Positions 1 to 10,303 of a stretch of 64,000 bases of DNA are shown here, one piece after another. The stretch comes from Drosophila persimilis (Eukaryota > Arthropoda > Insecta > Diptera > Drosophilidae): positions 1 to 64,000 of the forward strand of contig NW_020825716.1 of NCBI RefSeq assembly GCF_003286085.1, given 5' to 3'. The notes under the pieces are model-generated. The model worked only from the letters and a program-made list of their open reading frames with translations. It searched no databases and was not told the DNA's origin. The first letter of the stretch is position 1. Each line of letters starts with the position of its first letter. A program made the position numbers and the translations under genes.

Positions 1-86
1 ATACAGAGCAATCAGCAGAAGCAGAGAGATTATGTATAGTTGCATATCCACCAAGTACCAGGCATGACCTAAGCCCTTAAAAAAGG
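1..86. other. Unassigned left flank
   Basis: No recognisable gene. One plus-strand frame stays open for 25 codons, up to a TAA just before the copia LTR, but nothing in it is recognised. It does not look like the upstream part of the errantivirus env that lies on the other side of copia-like element A. Confidence 0.3.
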
Positions 87-323
87 TGGGAATACGCCTA
101 TTCCCACATTCAAATAATAACATTAATAATATTATCGATATGTTAGGTATTATTATAAGTTAGTCTGGTCACACTTGAAGTGTCGACCCTCTCTCTCTTT
201 TGTGATCTCAAGTGGTGGACCGGTTGCAGCAAAAAGTAATCAAGAAACATAAATAATCTTTAAAGAAAAACATAACTTGGTACTGTCTTCCGTTTACTAA
301 TTGTCATAGCTAGTCTACCAATA
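87..323 (+). repeat. 5' LTR of copia-like A
   Basis: Matches the 249-bp LTRs at 4198, 7425 and 27943 but has many small deletions. The first bases TGTTGG are reduced to TGGG. It ends in CCAATA directly before the PBS. Confidence 0.9.
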
Positions 324-340
324 GGTTATGGGCCCAGTCC
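324..340 (+). other. Primer binding site, copia type
   Basis: GGTTATGGGCCCAGTCC follows the LTR directly. Copia is known to prime from an internal fragment of initiator methionine tRNA, and this is the matching kind of site. The same site is present in element C at 23825. Confidence 0.8.
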
Positions 341-371
341 ACGCCAATTTAAATAAATTAAATCGATAACT

Positions 372-1103
372 AATGCCTAACGAAGTAAGAATGATAATTG
401 GAAAAAAGGCAGAGCGATGTGCAAAGAGCATTTTAATTCAATATTTAAGGCGACCGCATTTCTAAAACTTCGCGGCAGGCGACATTCGGCACGTGATATT
501 CTGAAGAATCTTGCGTCGCAATGGTAGAAGCCTTGGAACTAGCTGCACGTAAACGTTTAATAACACTCAAACTCTCAAGTTGAAATGACACTTTCGAGTC
601 ATTTTGTTTATTTTGATGAAACAGTGAGTGAGTTGTTAGGGGCGGGCGCAAAAATGGATGAGATGGACCAAAGTTGGCACATTTGCTGCAGACTCTACCT
701 TCAACCTATAATGGTGTCATCACGGCCAATCGAAACTTTGTCAGATGAAACTCTATCATTAGCGTTTGTAAAAAATAAATTGTTCGACTACGAGACCAAA
801 TTAAGAAATGAAAGTACTGATACAAGTAGTAAAGTCATGAAGGCAGTTGTATGAAATAATAACAATTTTAATAATCGTAAAACGTTTGGATCTAGAAACA
901 CACGGCAAAAGATATTATTTAAGGGAAAAGCTAGAAGTAATATTAAATGCCATCACTGTGGCAAGAGGGCACATGAAAAAAGACTGTTACCAGTTTATAA
1001 GGTTAAATCAAAACAAGAGAAATTATAAACATAATAAACAAGCTCAGCTTGCAGCATCGGGCCACGGGTTCGCATTTATGATGCGGAAAAATGAAAAAGA
1101 GTG
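372..1103 (+). pseudogene. Copia-like gag, broken (element A)
   Basis: Remnant of the Gag capsid/nucleocapsid region. Relative to element C the first roughly 35 codons (start codon included) are deleted, and insertions and deletions break the frame near 445-590, 840 and 960. The zinc knuckle CHHCGK...GHMKxDC can still be followed around 948-990. It keeps the correct frame at the A-run near 770, where element C has an extra A. Confidence 0.85.
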
Positions 1104-2101
1104 ATCAAATAAATAATGAACTCGGTTTTATACTCGATTCTGGTGCAACGGATCATTAGATCAATGATGACTCGCTGTAAGCCGATTGCATCGAATTGGA
1201 GCAGCCAATTAAAATCGCTGTGGCAAAAGAAGGCGAGTTTTATATGCCACTAAGCGTGGAATTGTGCGGCTGCACAATGGACACAATATCACACTGGAGG
1301 ATGTGCTCTACTGCAAGGAGGCAGCAGGAAACCTCATGTCTGTCAAGCGTCTGCAACAGGCAGGATGTCAATTAAGTTTGACTGTGGTGGTGTCTCCATA
1401 TCAAAAAATGGAGTAATTGTTGTTATAACATACAGGTATGTGGATATACCTGTAGTCAAATTCCAAGCATACAGTGGTAGTGCTAGGAACAAAATAATTA
1501 TCGATTATGGCATGAGAGGTTGGGGCATATAAGCAATGCAAAATTGCTTGAAATAAAGAATAATAATTTATTTAATGACAGTAATCTTCTGTTAATTTAA
1601 AAAATATCAGATGAAGTTTGTGAGTCATGTTTAAATGGGAAACAGGCTAGGTTGCCATTTAAGCAATCTAAAGATAAAAGTTATATAAAACGTCCTTGTT
1701 TGTAATACATTCAGATGTATGTGGCCCCATTAAACCAGTTACACTAGACGATAAAAATTATTTTGTGATCTTCGTAGATCAATTTACACATTATTGTGTA
1801 ACCTATTTGTTAAAATATAAATCAGATGTATTCAATGTATTTAAAGATTTTGTAGCAAAGAGCGAGGCTCATTTTAATTTCAAGATTGTCAATTTGGTAC
1901 ATTGACAACGGTAGAGAATACTTGTCGAATGAAATGCGTGAGTTCTGCGTTAATAAAGGAATAAGTTATCATTTGACAGTGCCACATACACCTCAGTTGA
2001 ATGGTGTTTCGGAGCGAATGATAAGAACCATTACAGAGAAAGCTCGTGCTATGGTAAATGGTGCAAAATTAGACAAAAGTTTTGGGGTGAAGCTGTGCTA
2101 A
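1104..2101 (+). pseudogene. Copia-like protease and integrase core, broken (element A)
   Basis: The aspartic protease signature LDSGATDH is readable near 1134-1158, followed at once by an in-frame stop. The pre-integrase zinc-binding part and integrase core follow in shifting frames. The IN aspartates sit in VHSDVCGP-like (about 1705) and IDNGREY (about 1902) contexts, the latter preceded by a frameshift near 1895. The region is clearly alignable to element C and to D but cannot make a continuous protein. Confidence 0.85.
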
Positions 2102-3057
2102 CTGCAACATATCTAATCAACAGAATTCCAAGCAAAGCACTTGGTGATTGTAAAATGACCCCATATGAGCTGTGGCACAATACAACCGTGTATGTGCACA
2201 ACAAAATTAAAAAAGGTAAATTTGATGAAAAATCATTCAAAGCTATCTTGATAGGGTATGAACAAAATGGACTCAAATTGTGGGATGTCATTAAAGGAAA
2301 AGTTATTGTTGCAAGAGATGTTGTCGTAGACGAGACTAATATGCTTTATTCTAGAGAAGTAAAATTTGAAACAGATTTCCCGAAAGAGAGTAAGGAAAGA
2401 AGTCAACAAGAATTCCTGAATGAGAGTAAGGAATCTGATCAGCTTAATTTCCCGAATGATAGTACGGAATGTGGAATCCTGAATGAGAGTAAGGAATGTG
2501 ATCAGTTTTATCTCCCGAATGATAGTACGGAATGTGGAATCCTGAATGAGAGTAAGCAATGTGATCAGTTTTATCTCCCGAATGAAAGTACGGAATGTGA
2601 AATCCTGAATGAAAGTAAGGAATGCGAAAAGCTGAATTTTCCGAATGAAAGTAGGAAAAGAAAAACTGATTTCCTGAATGATAGTAAGGAATTATATATC
2701 CCGAATGAGAGTAAGGATTGTGAAAAAGCTGATCAGCCAGATAATTGTCGTGAAGAAAATAAGGATACTAATATAATTAGTAGAAAAAGTGAGAGGTTAA
2801 AGTCTAAGCCGAAGGTGTCTTATAAAGAACATGATAAAAGCTTTAACAAATTTATATTAAATGCCCATATAGTGTTTGATGAAGTTCCAAATTCTTTTGA
2901 TGAAATAAATTTTAGGAATGATAAATCTGATTGGGAGGAGGCAATAAATACAGAGTTAAATGCCCATGAAATTAATAACACCTGGACAATTATAAAGAAG
3001 CTAGAAAACAAAAATATTGTAGACAGTAGATGGGTATATATATATATATATATTTGA
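2095..3057 (+). pseudogene. Copia-like integrase C-terminus and NESK repeat linker (element A)
   Basis: A 320-codon open stretch. Residues 1-90 are the end of the integrase, with a small deletion at about 2180. Residues 95-215 are a hydrophilic linker of repeated LNESKEC / FPNESTEC-like units encoded by 39-78 bp tandem repeats. The last part reaches the start of RT (ENKNIVDSRWV) and then runs into a TA microsatellite instead of RT. It has one repeat pair fewer than element C. Confidence 0.85.
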
Positions 3058-3860
3058 GTCAAGCTTCATATGTAAAAAGAATTTTAAATAAATTTAACAT
3101 GGATAGTTGCAATTCAGTCAGTACTCCATTACTAAATAAACTAAATTATGAGTTACTTAACTCAGGTGAAGACTGCAATGCTACATGTCGAAACCTTATT
3201 GGCTGTTTAATGTACATAATGCTGTGTACACGACCAGATTTAGCTACCGCTGTAAATATCTTGAGTAGATATAGTAGCAAGAACAATGCTGAGTTATGGC
3301 AATGTTTAAAAAGGGTTATTAGATATTTAAAGGGAACTATTGATATGAAGCTTATATTTAAAAAGAATACATCATTTGAAAATACATTAGTTGGCTATGT
3401 AGACTCCGATTGGGGTAGTAATGAGATTGATAGAAAAAGTACAACGGGTTATTTGTTTAAAATGTTCGATTCCAATTTAATTTGTTGTAATACAAAAAGA
3501 CAGAATTCAGTGGCAGCTTCATCAACTGAAGCTGAATATATGGCCCTATTTGAAGCTGTAAGAGAAGCTTTATGGCTAAAGTCTCTTCTAAATAGTATTA
3601 ATCTTAAACTCGACAGACCCTTTAAAATTTATGAAGACAACCAAGGCTGTATTAGCATTGCAAATAATCCCTCATGTCATAAAAGAGCAAAGCATATTGA
3701 TATAAAATATCATTTTTCAAGAGAACAGATAGAAACTAATGAGATTTCTCTTGAGTATATTAATACAGACAACCAACTTGCTGACATCTTCATGAAGCCA
3801 CTAGCTGCTGGAAGATTTGCGGAACTGCGGAACAAATTAGGACTACTACAAGAAGAATGA
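3054..3860 (+). pseudogene. Copia-like RT tail and RNase H (element A)
   Basis: Open frame starting right after the TA run, at the LSQASYVKRIL block that lies C-terminal to the RT active site. It covers the RT connection and the copia-type RNase H, with YVDSDWGS, SSTEAEYMA and YEDNQGCIS motifs, and ends LGLLQEE. The YVDD box is absent because the whole RT core is deleted. The ending is ADIFMKPL where B has ADIFTKSL. Confidence 0.88.
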
Positions 3861-4197
3861 TTCCAATTTAATGAAAACATGAACATGAAGCTTTATTAAC
3901 GAATTTATTACATTAATTCATATTTAATTTTTTTTTTTGATTTGAACCAAAAGAACCAATGAATTGTTAAAGTAATTTAATTTTATGTTAATCTAATTTT
4001 AAAGTGATCTGATCGGGTTTTTCTGGGTTTTCCCCGTATCCTTAGAGCAAATGCTAGATCACATAACACTTCCCAGAATGCACACCAACCACATTCGAAT
4101 AACAATTGAATGTTACCTTTTTGATTTAATGATGAAAACTTTTTTATATTTTTTATTTTTATGATTTTGATAATTAATGTTATTATTGAGGGGGGCG

Positions 4198-4446
4198 TGT
4201 TGGAATACGCCTATTCCCACATTAAAATAATAACATTAAATAATATTATCGATATGTTAGGTATTATTATTATGAGTTAGTCTGGTCACACTTGAAGTGT
4301 CGACGCTCTCTCTTCTTTTGTGATCTCAAGTGTGTGGACCGGTGTTGCAGCAAAAAGTAATCAAGAAATACATAAATAATCTTTAAAGAAAAACATAACT
4401 TGGTACTGTCTTCCGTTTACTAATTGTCATAGCCAGTCTACCAATA
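4198..4446 (+). repeat. 3' LTR of copia-like A
   Basis: 249-bp LTR beginning TGTTGGAATACGCC and ending CCAATA, preceded by a GAGGGGGGCG polypurine tract. Nearly identical to the LTRs of elements B and C. Confidence 0.92.
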
Positions 4447-4447
4447 A

Positions 4448-5419
4448 AATTCATTAAAAAATGTCATCTTCAATGAAGAAACGATACTGAGAAAGCATCG
4501 TTTAAAATTAATAACTTTTGACCTACTAAATTTAGTTGATACCATAACCCTCTTAAAAGTAAACATTTTCAATACAAAAATTTTAAATAAAAACGAAATA
4601 GAGGACATTTATAAGCATGAAAAACATCCTGTTGAACTGTCTGATTTGCTGGACATTGCAACGGTTAAAATAATTCGAAATGCAGATTTAATAATCATTT
4701 ACATAAAATATCCTCAAATTAAAGATATTTGCAAGTTTTACCATGCAAGAGCCATCTCACAAAATGATGGAATGTTAGTTATAAGTGAAAAAGTTTGTGA
4801 ATGTAAGGAGAAATACTATTTAATGAATAATTTTAAAAGTGAAACTTTTAACAATTACGCACAAATAAATTTAAAGAGTACCTGTTTCACCAATTTACTT
4901 AATGGCTTTAAAGCCAACTGCACTAAAAAAAGGGGAAAAAACAAAGAAATAGACATCATTCAGGATGGTGCCATATTAGTTTCAGGCAAAAATATCGTAG
5001 ACAATACTACTTTGTTAGGATCGTATCTCCTTATATTCAACAACACAATTGTAATAAATAATATAACCCACATAAATGATAAGGGTAAAATTCTAAGATA
5101 TATATCGCATCATAGATATAGCGATTTTGAATTAGTTGATTATATACAATCGAATGATAAGCAATTTTCTTTTGATAATGTTAATATTTTAAATCCCCTT
5201 ATAACATTAGGTAATACGGCCAGACCATTAACAACATTATTTTTAATCATTTTGATATTATTAATGTTATTTTACTTCGGCTATAAATTAACCAAATTTG
5301 TACTTATTAAATCAATAAGAATACCGTCAGAAGAAATAGTGGAAAGCAACATTAAAATACTGTCAGAAGAAATTAGAGTTCTATCAGAACTTCAAAATGT
5401 ATCGGGACGAAACATTTAA
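4448..5419 (+). pseudogene. Errantivirus envelope, C-terminal fragment
   Basis: Open frame of 323 codons with no start of its own: the frame is already open at the copia LTR junction, so the internal ATG at 4646 is not the real start. The AT-rich coding, several Asn glycosylation sites, Cys-rich part (about 4795-4935) and single membrane segment near 5220-5290 (TLFLIILILLMLFYFG) followed by a 40-residue tail are typical of gypsy-group envelope glycoproteins. These proteins act in membrane fusion; this copy lacks its N-terminal half. Confidence 0.72.
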
Positions 5420-5432
5420 GAATGGGGGGAGG

Positions 5433-5962
5433 TAACGTACCCAATTCTATTGAGCTCTTATACAAGTTGTAAACAATCTTTGGCTTTCCAAAACGAAAAC
5501 AATTTCAGTCTTGGGCCTCCGCCTAATTGATTTCTAAGATGTACAATCGCAATGGCTCCCGCCACAATCCCAATCTTTGACACTCGCCTAAATGGAAAAC
5601 CAATGTTTGCCCACACCCGGCTTCTCATAAAAAATCTCACACCCGGCTTTCTGCAGATCCTGCACTTTAGGCATTTTACAGTTCTCTCTTTGGATGACGA
5701 AATCCAATACTCGGGATGGCGAAATCAATTTAAATGTTTATAGAAAAACTATTCCCGAAAGGGATCAACGATGCAAAGATCAGAAAGCTCAAGTCAGTCT
5801 TGATCCAGCAGCGACACCGCAAAGTCTAGCTAAAAATTAAGATCGCGCAATCCCTTTGCCCGGAATTCCTTTGTGACCCTCTACTTAAATCTATATCAGT
5901 GAAGTTCGAAGTAAAATAAAAACTTTTTAAAAACACAATCCGCTACCGCAGTTATTTAATTT
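5433..5962 (+). repeat. 3' LTR of the errantivirus
   Basis: About 530 bp between the polypurine tract and the point where copia pol resumes. It holds a possible polyadenylation signal (AAAATAAAAAC near 5913) and ends in TTATTTAATT. The exact ends are uncertain by a few bases because the opposite LTR is not in the window. Confidence 0.65.
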
Positions 5963-7087
5963 GTATGCAAACTGAACAAAGCCATTTATGGGCTCAAACA
6001 AGCAGCTAGATGCTGGTTTCAAGTATTTGAGCAAGCATTGAAAGAATTCGATTTTGTAAACTCTCCCGTGGATCGTTGCATATATATTCTTGATAGAGGT
6101 GACATAAAGAAAAACATATATGTATTATTATATGTTGATGATGTAGTAATAGCGACAAGGGATATGGATAGAATGAATAATTTCAAAAATTATTTAAGCG
6201 AAAGATTTAGAATGACTGACTTAAATGAGATAAAACATTTTATCGGTATCAGAGTAGAAATGTTTGAAGACAAAATATATTTGAGTCAAGCTGCATATGT
6301 AAAAAGAATTTTAAATAAATTTAACATGGATAGTTGCAATTCAGTCAGTACTCCATTACTAAATAAACTAAATTATGAGTTACTTAACTCAGGTGAAGAC
6401 TGCAATGCTCCATGTCGAAACCTTATTGGCTGTTTAATGTACATAATGCTGTGTACACGACCAGATTTAGCTACCGCTGTAAATATCTTGAGTAGATATA
6501 GTAGCAAGAACAATGCTGAGTTATGGCAATGTTTAAAAAGGGTTATTAGATATTTAAAGGGAACTATTGATATGAAGCTTATATTTAAAAAGAATACATC
6601 ATTTGAAAATACATTAGTTGGCTATGTAGACTCCGATTGGGGTAGTAATGAGATTGATAGAAAAAGTACAACGGGTTATTTGTTTAAAATGTTCGATTCC
6701 AATTTAATTTGTTGGAATACAAAAAGACAGAATTCAGTGGCAGCTTCATCAACTGATGCTGAATATATGGCCCTATTTGAAGCTGTAAGAGAAGCTTTAT
6801 GGCTAAAGTCTCTTCTAAATAGTATTAATCTTAAACTCGACAGACCCATTAAGATTTATGAAGACAACCAAGGCTGTATTAGCATTGCAAATAATCCCTC
6901 ATGTCATAAAAGAGCAAAGCATATTGATATAAAATATCATTTTTCAAGAGAACAGATAGAAACTAATGAGATTTCTCTTGAGTATATTAATACAGACAAC
7001 CAACTTGCTGACATCTTCACGAAGTCACTACCTGCTGGAAGATTTGCGGAACTGCGGAACAAATTAGGACTACTACAAGAAGAATGA
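5963..7087 (+). pseudogene. Copia-like RT (part) and RNase H (element B)
   Basis: Uninterrupted frame of 374 codons, from the middle of RT (VCKLNKAIYGLKQAARCW) through the active-site box YVDDVVIA near 6131-6160, the connection, and RNase H (YVDSDWGS, AEYMA, YEDNQG) to a TGA at 7085. It is open upstream to the errantivirus junction with no start codon. Its best match in the window is element D. A Glu-to-Asp change gives STDAEYM where the others have STEAEYM. It is a fragment because the upstream gag, PR and IN are cut off. Confidence 0.9.
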
Positions 7088-7424
7088 TTCCAATTTAATG
7101 AAAACATGAACATGAAGCTTTATTAACGAATTTATTACATTAATTCATATTTAATTTTTTTTTTGATTTGAACCAAAAGAACCAATGAATTGTTAAAGTA
7201 ATTTAATTTTATGTTAATCTAATTTTAAAGTGATCTGATCGGGTTGTTCTGGGTTTTCCCCGTATCCTTAGAGCAAATGCTAGATCACATAACACTTCCC
7301 AGAATGCACACCAACCACATTAGAATAACAATTGAATGTTACCTTTCTGATTTAATGATGAAAACTTTTTTATATTTTTTTATTTTTATGATTTTGATAA
7401 TTAATCTTATTTTTGAGGGGGGCG

Positions 7425-7673
7425 TGTTGGAATACGCCTATTCCCACATTCAAATAATAACATTAAATAATATTATCGATATGTTAGGTATTATTATTAT
7501 GAGTTAGTCTGGTCACACTTGAAGTGTCGACGCTCTCTCTTCTTTTGTGATCTCAAGTGTGTGGACCGGTGTTGCAGCAAAAAGTAATCAAGAAATACAT
7601 AAATAATCTTTAAAGAAAAACATAACTTGGTACTGTCTTCCGTTTACTAATTGTCATAGCCAGTCTACCAATA
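7425..7673 (+). repeat. 3' LTR of copia-like B
   Basis: TGTTGGAATACG to CCAATA, 249 bp, preceded by a GAGGGGGGCG polypurine tract at 7413-7424 and about 325 bp of 3' UTR (7088-7412). Confidence 0.92.
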
Positions 7674-8572
7674 GAGTGCTTCAATTTTGAAACTGCTTGC
7701 CATCGATTTCCTAGCGTCTTTGGTAGCTGGGATGGCTCACTGTCAGCGTGTGCTGTTAACGGCTCTCCTATCAGGAAATGCCCTGGCGTTAATGCTGTTA
7801 CGTCGTTTGGGTTGTCAGATATTGGTGTTAATGGTCGAGAGTTTAGTATCGCCTCTATTTCGACTACAACCGTTTCTAACTCCTCTTAGGTTAAATTTGA
7901 CGTCATCACATTTTTAAGAGGAGATGTTTGGCAGATTTTACTTCAGCTTCCCATAAACCGCCGAAGTGTGGTGCGCGAGGAGGTATAAATTTAAACTGTA
8001 GCCCTTTGTTGTTGCACTCTCGTACAATGTGTTCCTTTGCCTTTTCCGAGAATATGGCTTCTTCTAACTCTTGAAGTTTGTTCCTGGCTCCTACGAAATT
8101 CGTAGCATTGTCGCAATGGAGCAATTGACATTTTCCTCGACGAGAGATGAACCGCCGAAGTGCCGCTAAAAATGCTTCTGTGGTGAGATCACTGACCAGC
8201 TCTAGCTGTACTGCTTTAGTCGCGAAACAACAAAATATAGCTATGTATGCTGTATTAGGCTTCTTTCCTCGAATTTTATAGTAGATTTTGAATGGTCCAC
8301 AGTACTCAACACCAGAATTGAGGAATGGCCGTGCTTGGGTGACTCGAAGACTCTAGTAGTTTGGGCTTGGCTCTAGTGCATTTCACGCAGTTCTGCACAA
8401 TACTTCTGGCCATGTTTTTCCTTTGAGTATCCAGTACTGTTGTCGTGATGTTGTCAGCAATGCCTGGGGGCCGCAATGCATGTTTTCCTTGTGTATCTTA
8501 TCAAGGATCAACTTCACAATTGGATCGTTGTAGGGCAGGAGCATTGGGTGTTTGGCGTCAAATGAAATATTT
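7674..8572 (-). pseudogene. BEL-2 (roo-related BEL/Pao) integrase fragment
   Basis: Minus-strand integrase of a BEL/Pao element. From high to low coordinate one reads the HHCC zinc-binding part (HKENMHCGPQALL...NCVKC, 8383-8530), then in broken frames the catalytic core with an LHCDNATNF block near 8110 and FGGLWEAEVKSAK near 7935, then the TALTPGHFLIGEPL block near 7775. Residues are closely similar to the roo-like integrase at 63194-63991 and clearly different from BEL-1. It continues at 29334, across the BEL-1 insertion. Several stops and frameshifts make it non-functional. Confidence 0.85.
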
Positions 8573-8577
8573 GCCGC
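8573..8577. repeat. Target-site duplication of BEL-1, left copy
   Basis: GCCGC directly before the left LTR; the identical 5 bp follow the right LTR at 29334-29338. Joining the flanks restores the BEL-2 reading frame across the site. Confidence 0.85.
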
Positions 8578-8941
8578 TGTTGTGAAATCCTCGATACGAT
8601 ATTTCAATGTTGAGCAGAAATGCTCTGGGGAATCTTTGCGTTTAATAATGTACTACACGATATAGACAATTCGAGATTTATTCATTTGGACTTCAATCAA
8701 CTTAAACTTTAATCGTAATCGCGTATAGAGTACAATGTAATGGGTACTACGGATTTAAGCGCGGCCGGCTGCAACTGCTAATTGTCGTTGTGATTTCGTC
8801 GACACGCAAACGAAGACTCTTCTTTGTGATCGGAGACGAGGTTACGCCGCCCTAGCATGAAACGACGCCGTTCTCCGAGTGGGCAGTCGCAGTTAGAGCG
8901 CTCCCACTCTCTTTGTAGTTTAACCCTTAGAAAACCGTCCA
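8578..8941 (-). repeat. BEL-1 3' LTR (left end)
   Basis: 364 bp; on the minus strand it starts TGGACGGTTTTC and ends TTTCACAACA. Differs from the LTR at 28970 by about six substitutions, so the two ends have diverged by roughly 1.5-2 percent. Confidence 0.9.
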
Positions 8942-8954
8942 TGCCGCCCCCAAT
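8942..8954 (-). other. BEL-1 polypurine tract
   Basis: Minus strand ATTGGGGGCGGCA directly before the LTR. A second copy, without its LTR, lies at the unit II/III junction (17456-17468). Confidence 0.75.
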
Positions 8955-9066
8955 ACTGGGACCAGTATTAGAAACCAAAGGATGTCACATGTGAATGCTC
9001 TGTGAATAAATAAAGTGTTCGTTATGGTACATGTATGGTCGAATGGAGCTAGCAACGGTGGTAGGA

Positions 9067-10285
9067 TTATTCTGAGGTCTGTGGCAACGGTAGTCGACAT
9101 AGTTTAGAGACCGATCGTTTGTATACGCCTGATGCTGTTTTAACAGTTGCGACTCTGACTAAACTGTCAGCTCCAGGGTGAACTTCTATTATCCTTCCCA
9201 GTTTCCACTCGTTGGGTGGCAGTCGGTCATCCTTGACAATTGCTAGACCGCTGACTTGTAGATTGTCGGTTTCATGTCGCCACTTTGGACGGGCTTGAAG
9301 ATGTGATAGCCAATCCGAACACCAACGCTTGCCAAAATTGCCGGATCATTTTCTGTCCTTCCAGAAATTGGACTGTGAGTGGAACATCCCTTGTTACATC
9401 CGGCGGAGCTAATAATGAATCTCCAATAAGAAAATGTGCCGGGGTGAGGACAGCTAGGTCCTCCGGCTCCGCGCTTAGTGGACATAATGGCCTGGAATTT
9501 AAACAATTTAGCACGGTAGCAAGTTGTTCGTAGGTCATTTTATATCCTGAAAAGGCTCGATAAAGATGTGTTTTGACAGACTTCACATTTGCCTCCCAAA
9601 GGCCTCCGAAATTAGGACTATGCGGTGGATTAAAATGCCATTGGACGTTTCGGGCCGCTAAAGCAGGTATTACAGTTGTGGGTAGCTCTCGTTTCAAATG
9701 TATTTGCCAGGTTTGAAGAGCCCGATCGGCACCAATGAAGTTCGTGCCGCAGTCGCTATACATGTGTTGACAGTAGCCCCGACGCGCGATGAAACGTTGT
9801 AGGGCCATGAGAAATTGTTCGGTGGTTAAGCCCGTGACCGCTTCAAGATGAATTGCCTGTGTAGCCAAACAGATGAAAACTGCGATATACGCCTTGTAGT
9901 TTGTGTGTCCACGGAATCTGGATGCTTGAATTTCGAACGCGCCTGTATAGTCTCTATGTAGGGGAAGATCGGCCATCAATTGTGCTGCTGGTTTCGGTCG
10001 GTGACAGTTTGTTTTCCGTTGACTATCCAGAATTTGTGTCGAATAGTGGCCAGCGTTAATTCGGTGCCGCCGTGGAGTGCGAGACGGTGGGCATTACGCA
10101 CGACGAGATCGGTAAAATGATGATGATTGGGAATGATCATTGGTTGTCGATGGCTTATTGGAAGGTGCCTTTGCATTTCGCAGTCGACCTCTGACTCGTA
10201 GAATTGGTTGGTCATCTAGAAATGGGGATAATTGACACAGCTTGTGTGTGCCCGATAGTGCCTTGTTTCCCTTCAACCTCAATAT
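9067..10285 (-). pseudogene. BEL-1 unit IV integrase and pol end
   Basis: BEL/Pao integrase read from 10285 down to a TAA at 9067-9069. The N-terminal part has a zinc-binding His pair (HRLALHGG). The partner CxxC segment is removed by a deletion of about 37 bp at 10005 that is shared with unit III and causes a frameshift. The catalytic core has SDCGTNFIG and FGGLWEANVKS blocks (9585-9760), followed by TPAHFLIGDSLL. A one-base insertion near 9328 shifts the frame before the conserved C-terminal LPPNEWKLGRI-like block; the same extra base is in unit II. Confidence 0.85.
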
Positions 10286-10303
10286 TTCTGTCGCGTAGAC
10301 CTC

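Larger units (their letters stand above)
87..4446 (+). mobile_element. Copia-like LTR retrotransposon A (defective)
   Basis: Ty1/copia element with two LTRs, a PBS, degenerate gag-pol and a PPT (4186-4197, GAGGGGGGCG-type run). The encoded proteins are closely related to Drosophila copia in every domain. Gag has lost its start, many frameshifts interrupt PR and IN, and the RT core is replaced by a TA run near 3036-3052. Between the pol stop (3860) and the PPT lies about 325 bp of AT-rich 3' UTR without a gene. The bases outside the two ends (AAAGG at 82-86, AAATT at 4447-4451) are not a target-site duplication, so the left end may have been rearranged. Family assignment is strong; exact family name not determined. 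Confidence 0.93.
4447..5962 (+). mobile_element. Gypsy-group errantivirus fragment (3' part)
   Basis: The 3' end of an endogenous errantivirus: env tail, polypurine tract AATGGGGGGAGG at 5421-5432, and LTR. The left boundary is the copia-like A LTR, cutting env in frame. The right boundary is the point where the copia-like B pol frame resumes (VCKLNKAIYG at 5963). Gag, pol and the 5' LTR are not in the window. Family within the gypsy group not assigned. Confidence 0.75.
5963..7673 (+). mobile_element. Copia-like retrotransposon B (3' part)
   Basis: Same family as A, C and D. It begins in the RT domain where the errantivirus was inserted and runs to a complete 249-bp 3' LTR. Unlike A and C it retains the RT active-site region. 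Its right edge abuts the old BEL-2 integrase (GAGTG at 7674 would be one target-duplication copy). The 5' part must lie left of the window if the nesting is simple. Confidence 0.9.

Noticed and set aside
3036..3052. TA run as an ordinary microsatellite in copia
   Set aside because: It marks the exact place where the RT core is missing in both A and C, so it is treated as part of the deletion.
7674..8572. Part of BEL-1
   Set aside because: The integrase residues differ clearly from all BEL-1 units and match the roo-like integrase at 63194-63991; the target duplication shows it is the host of BEL-1.
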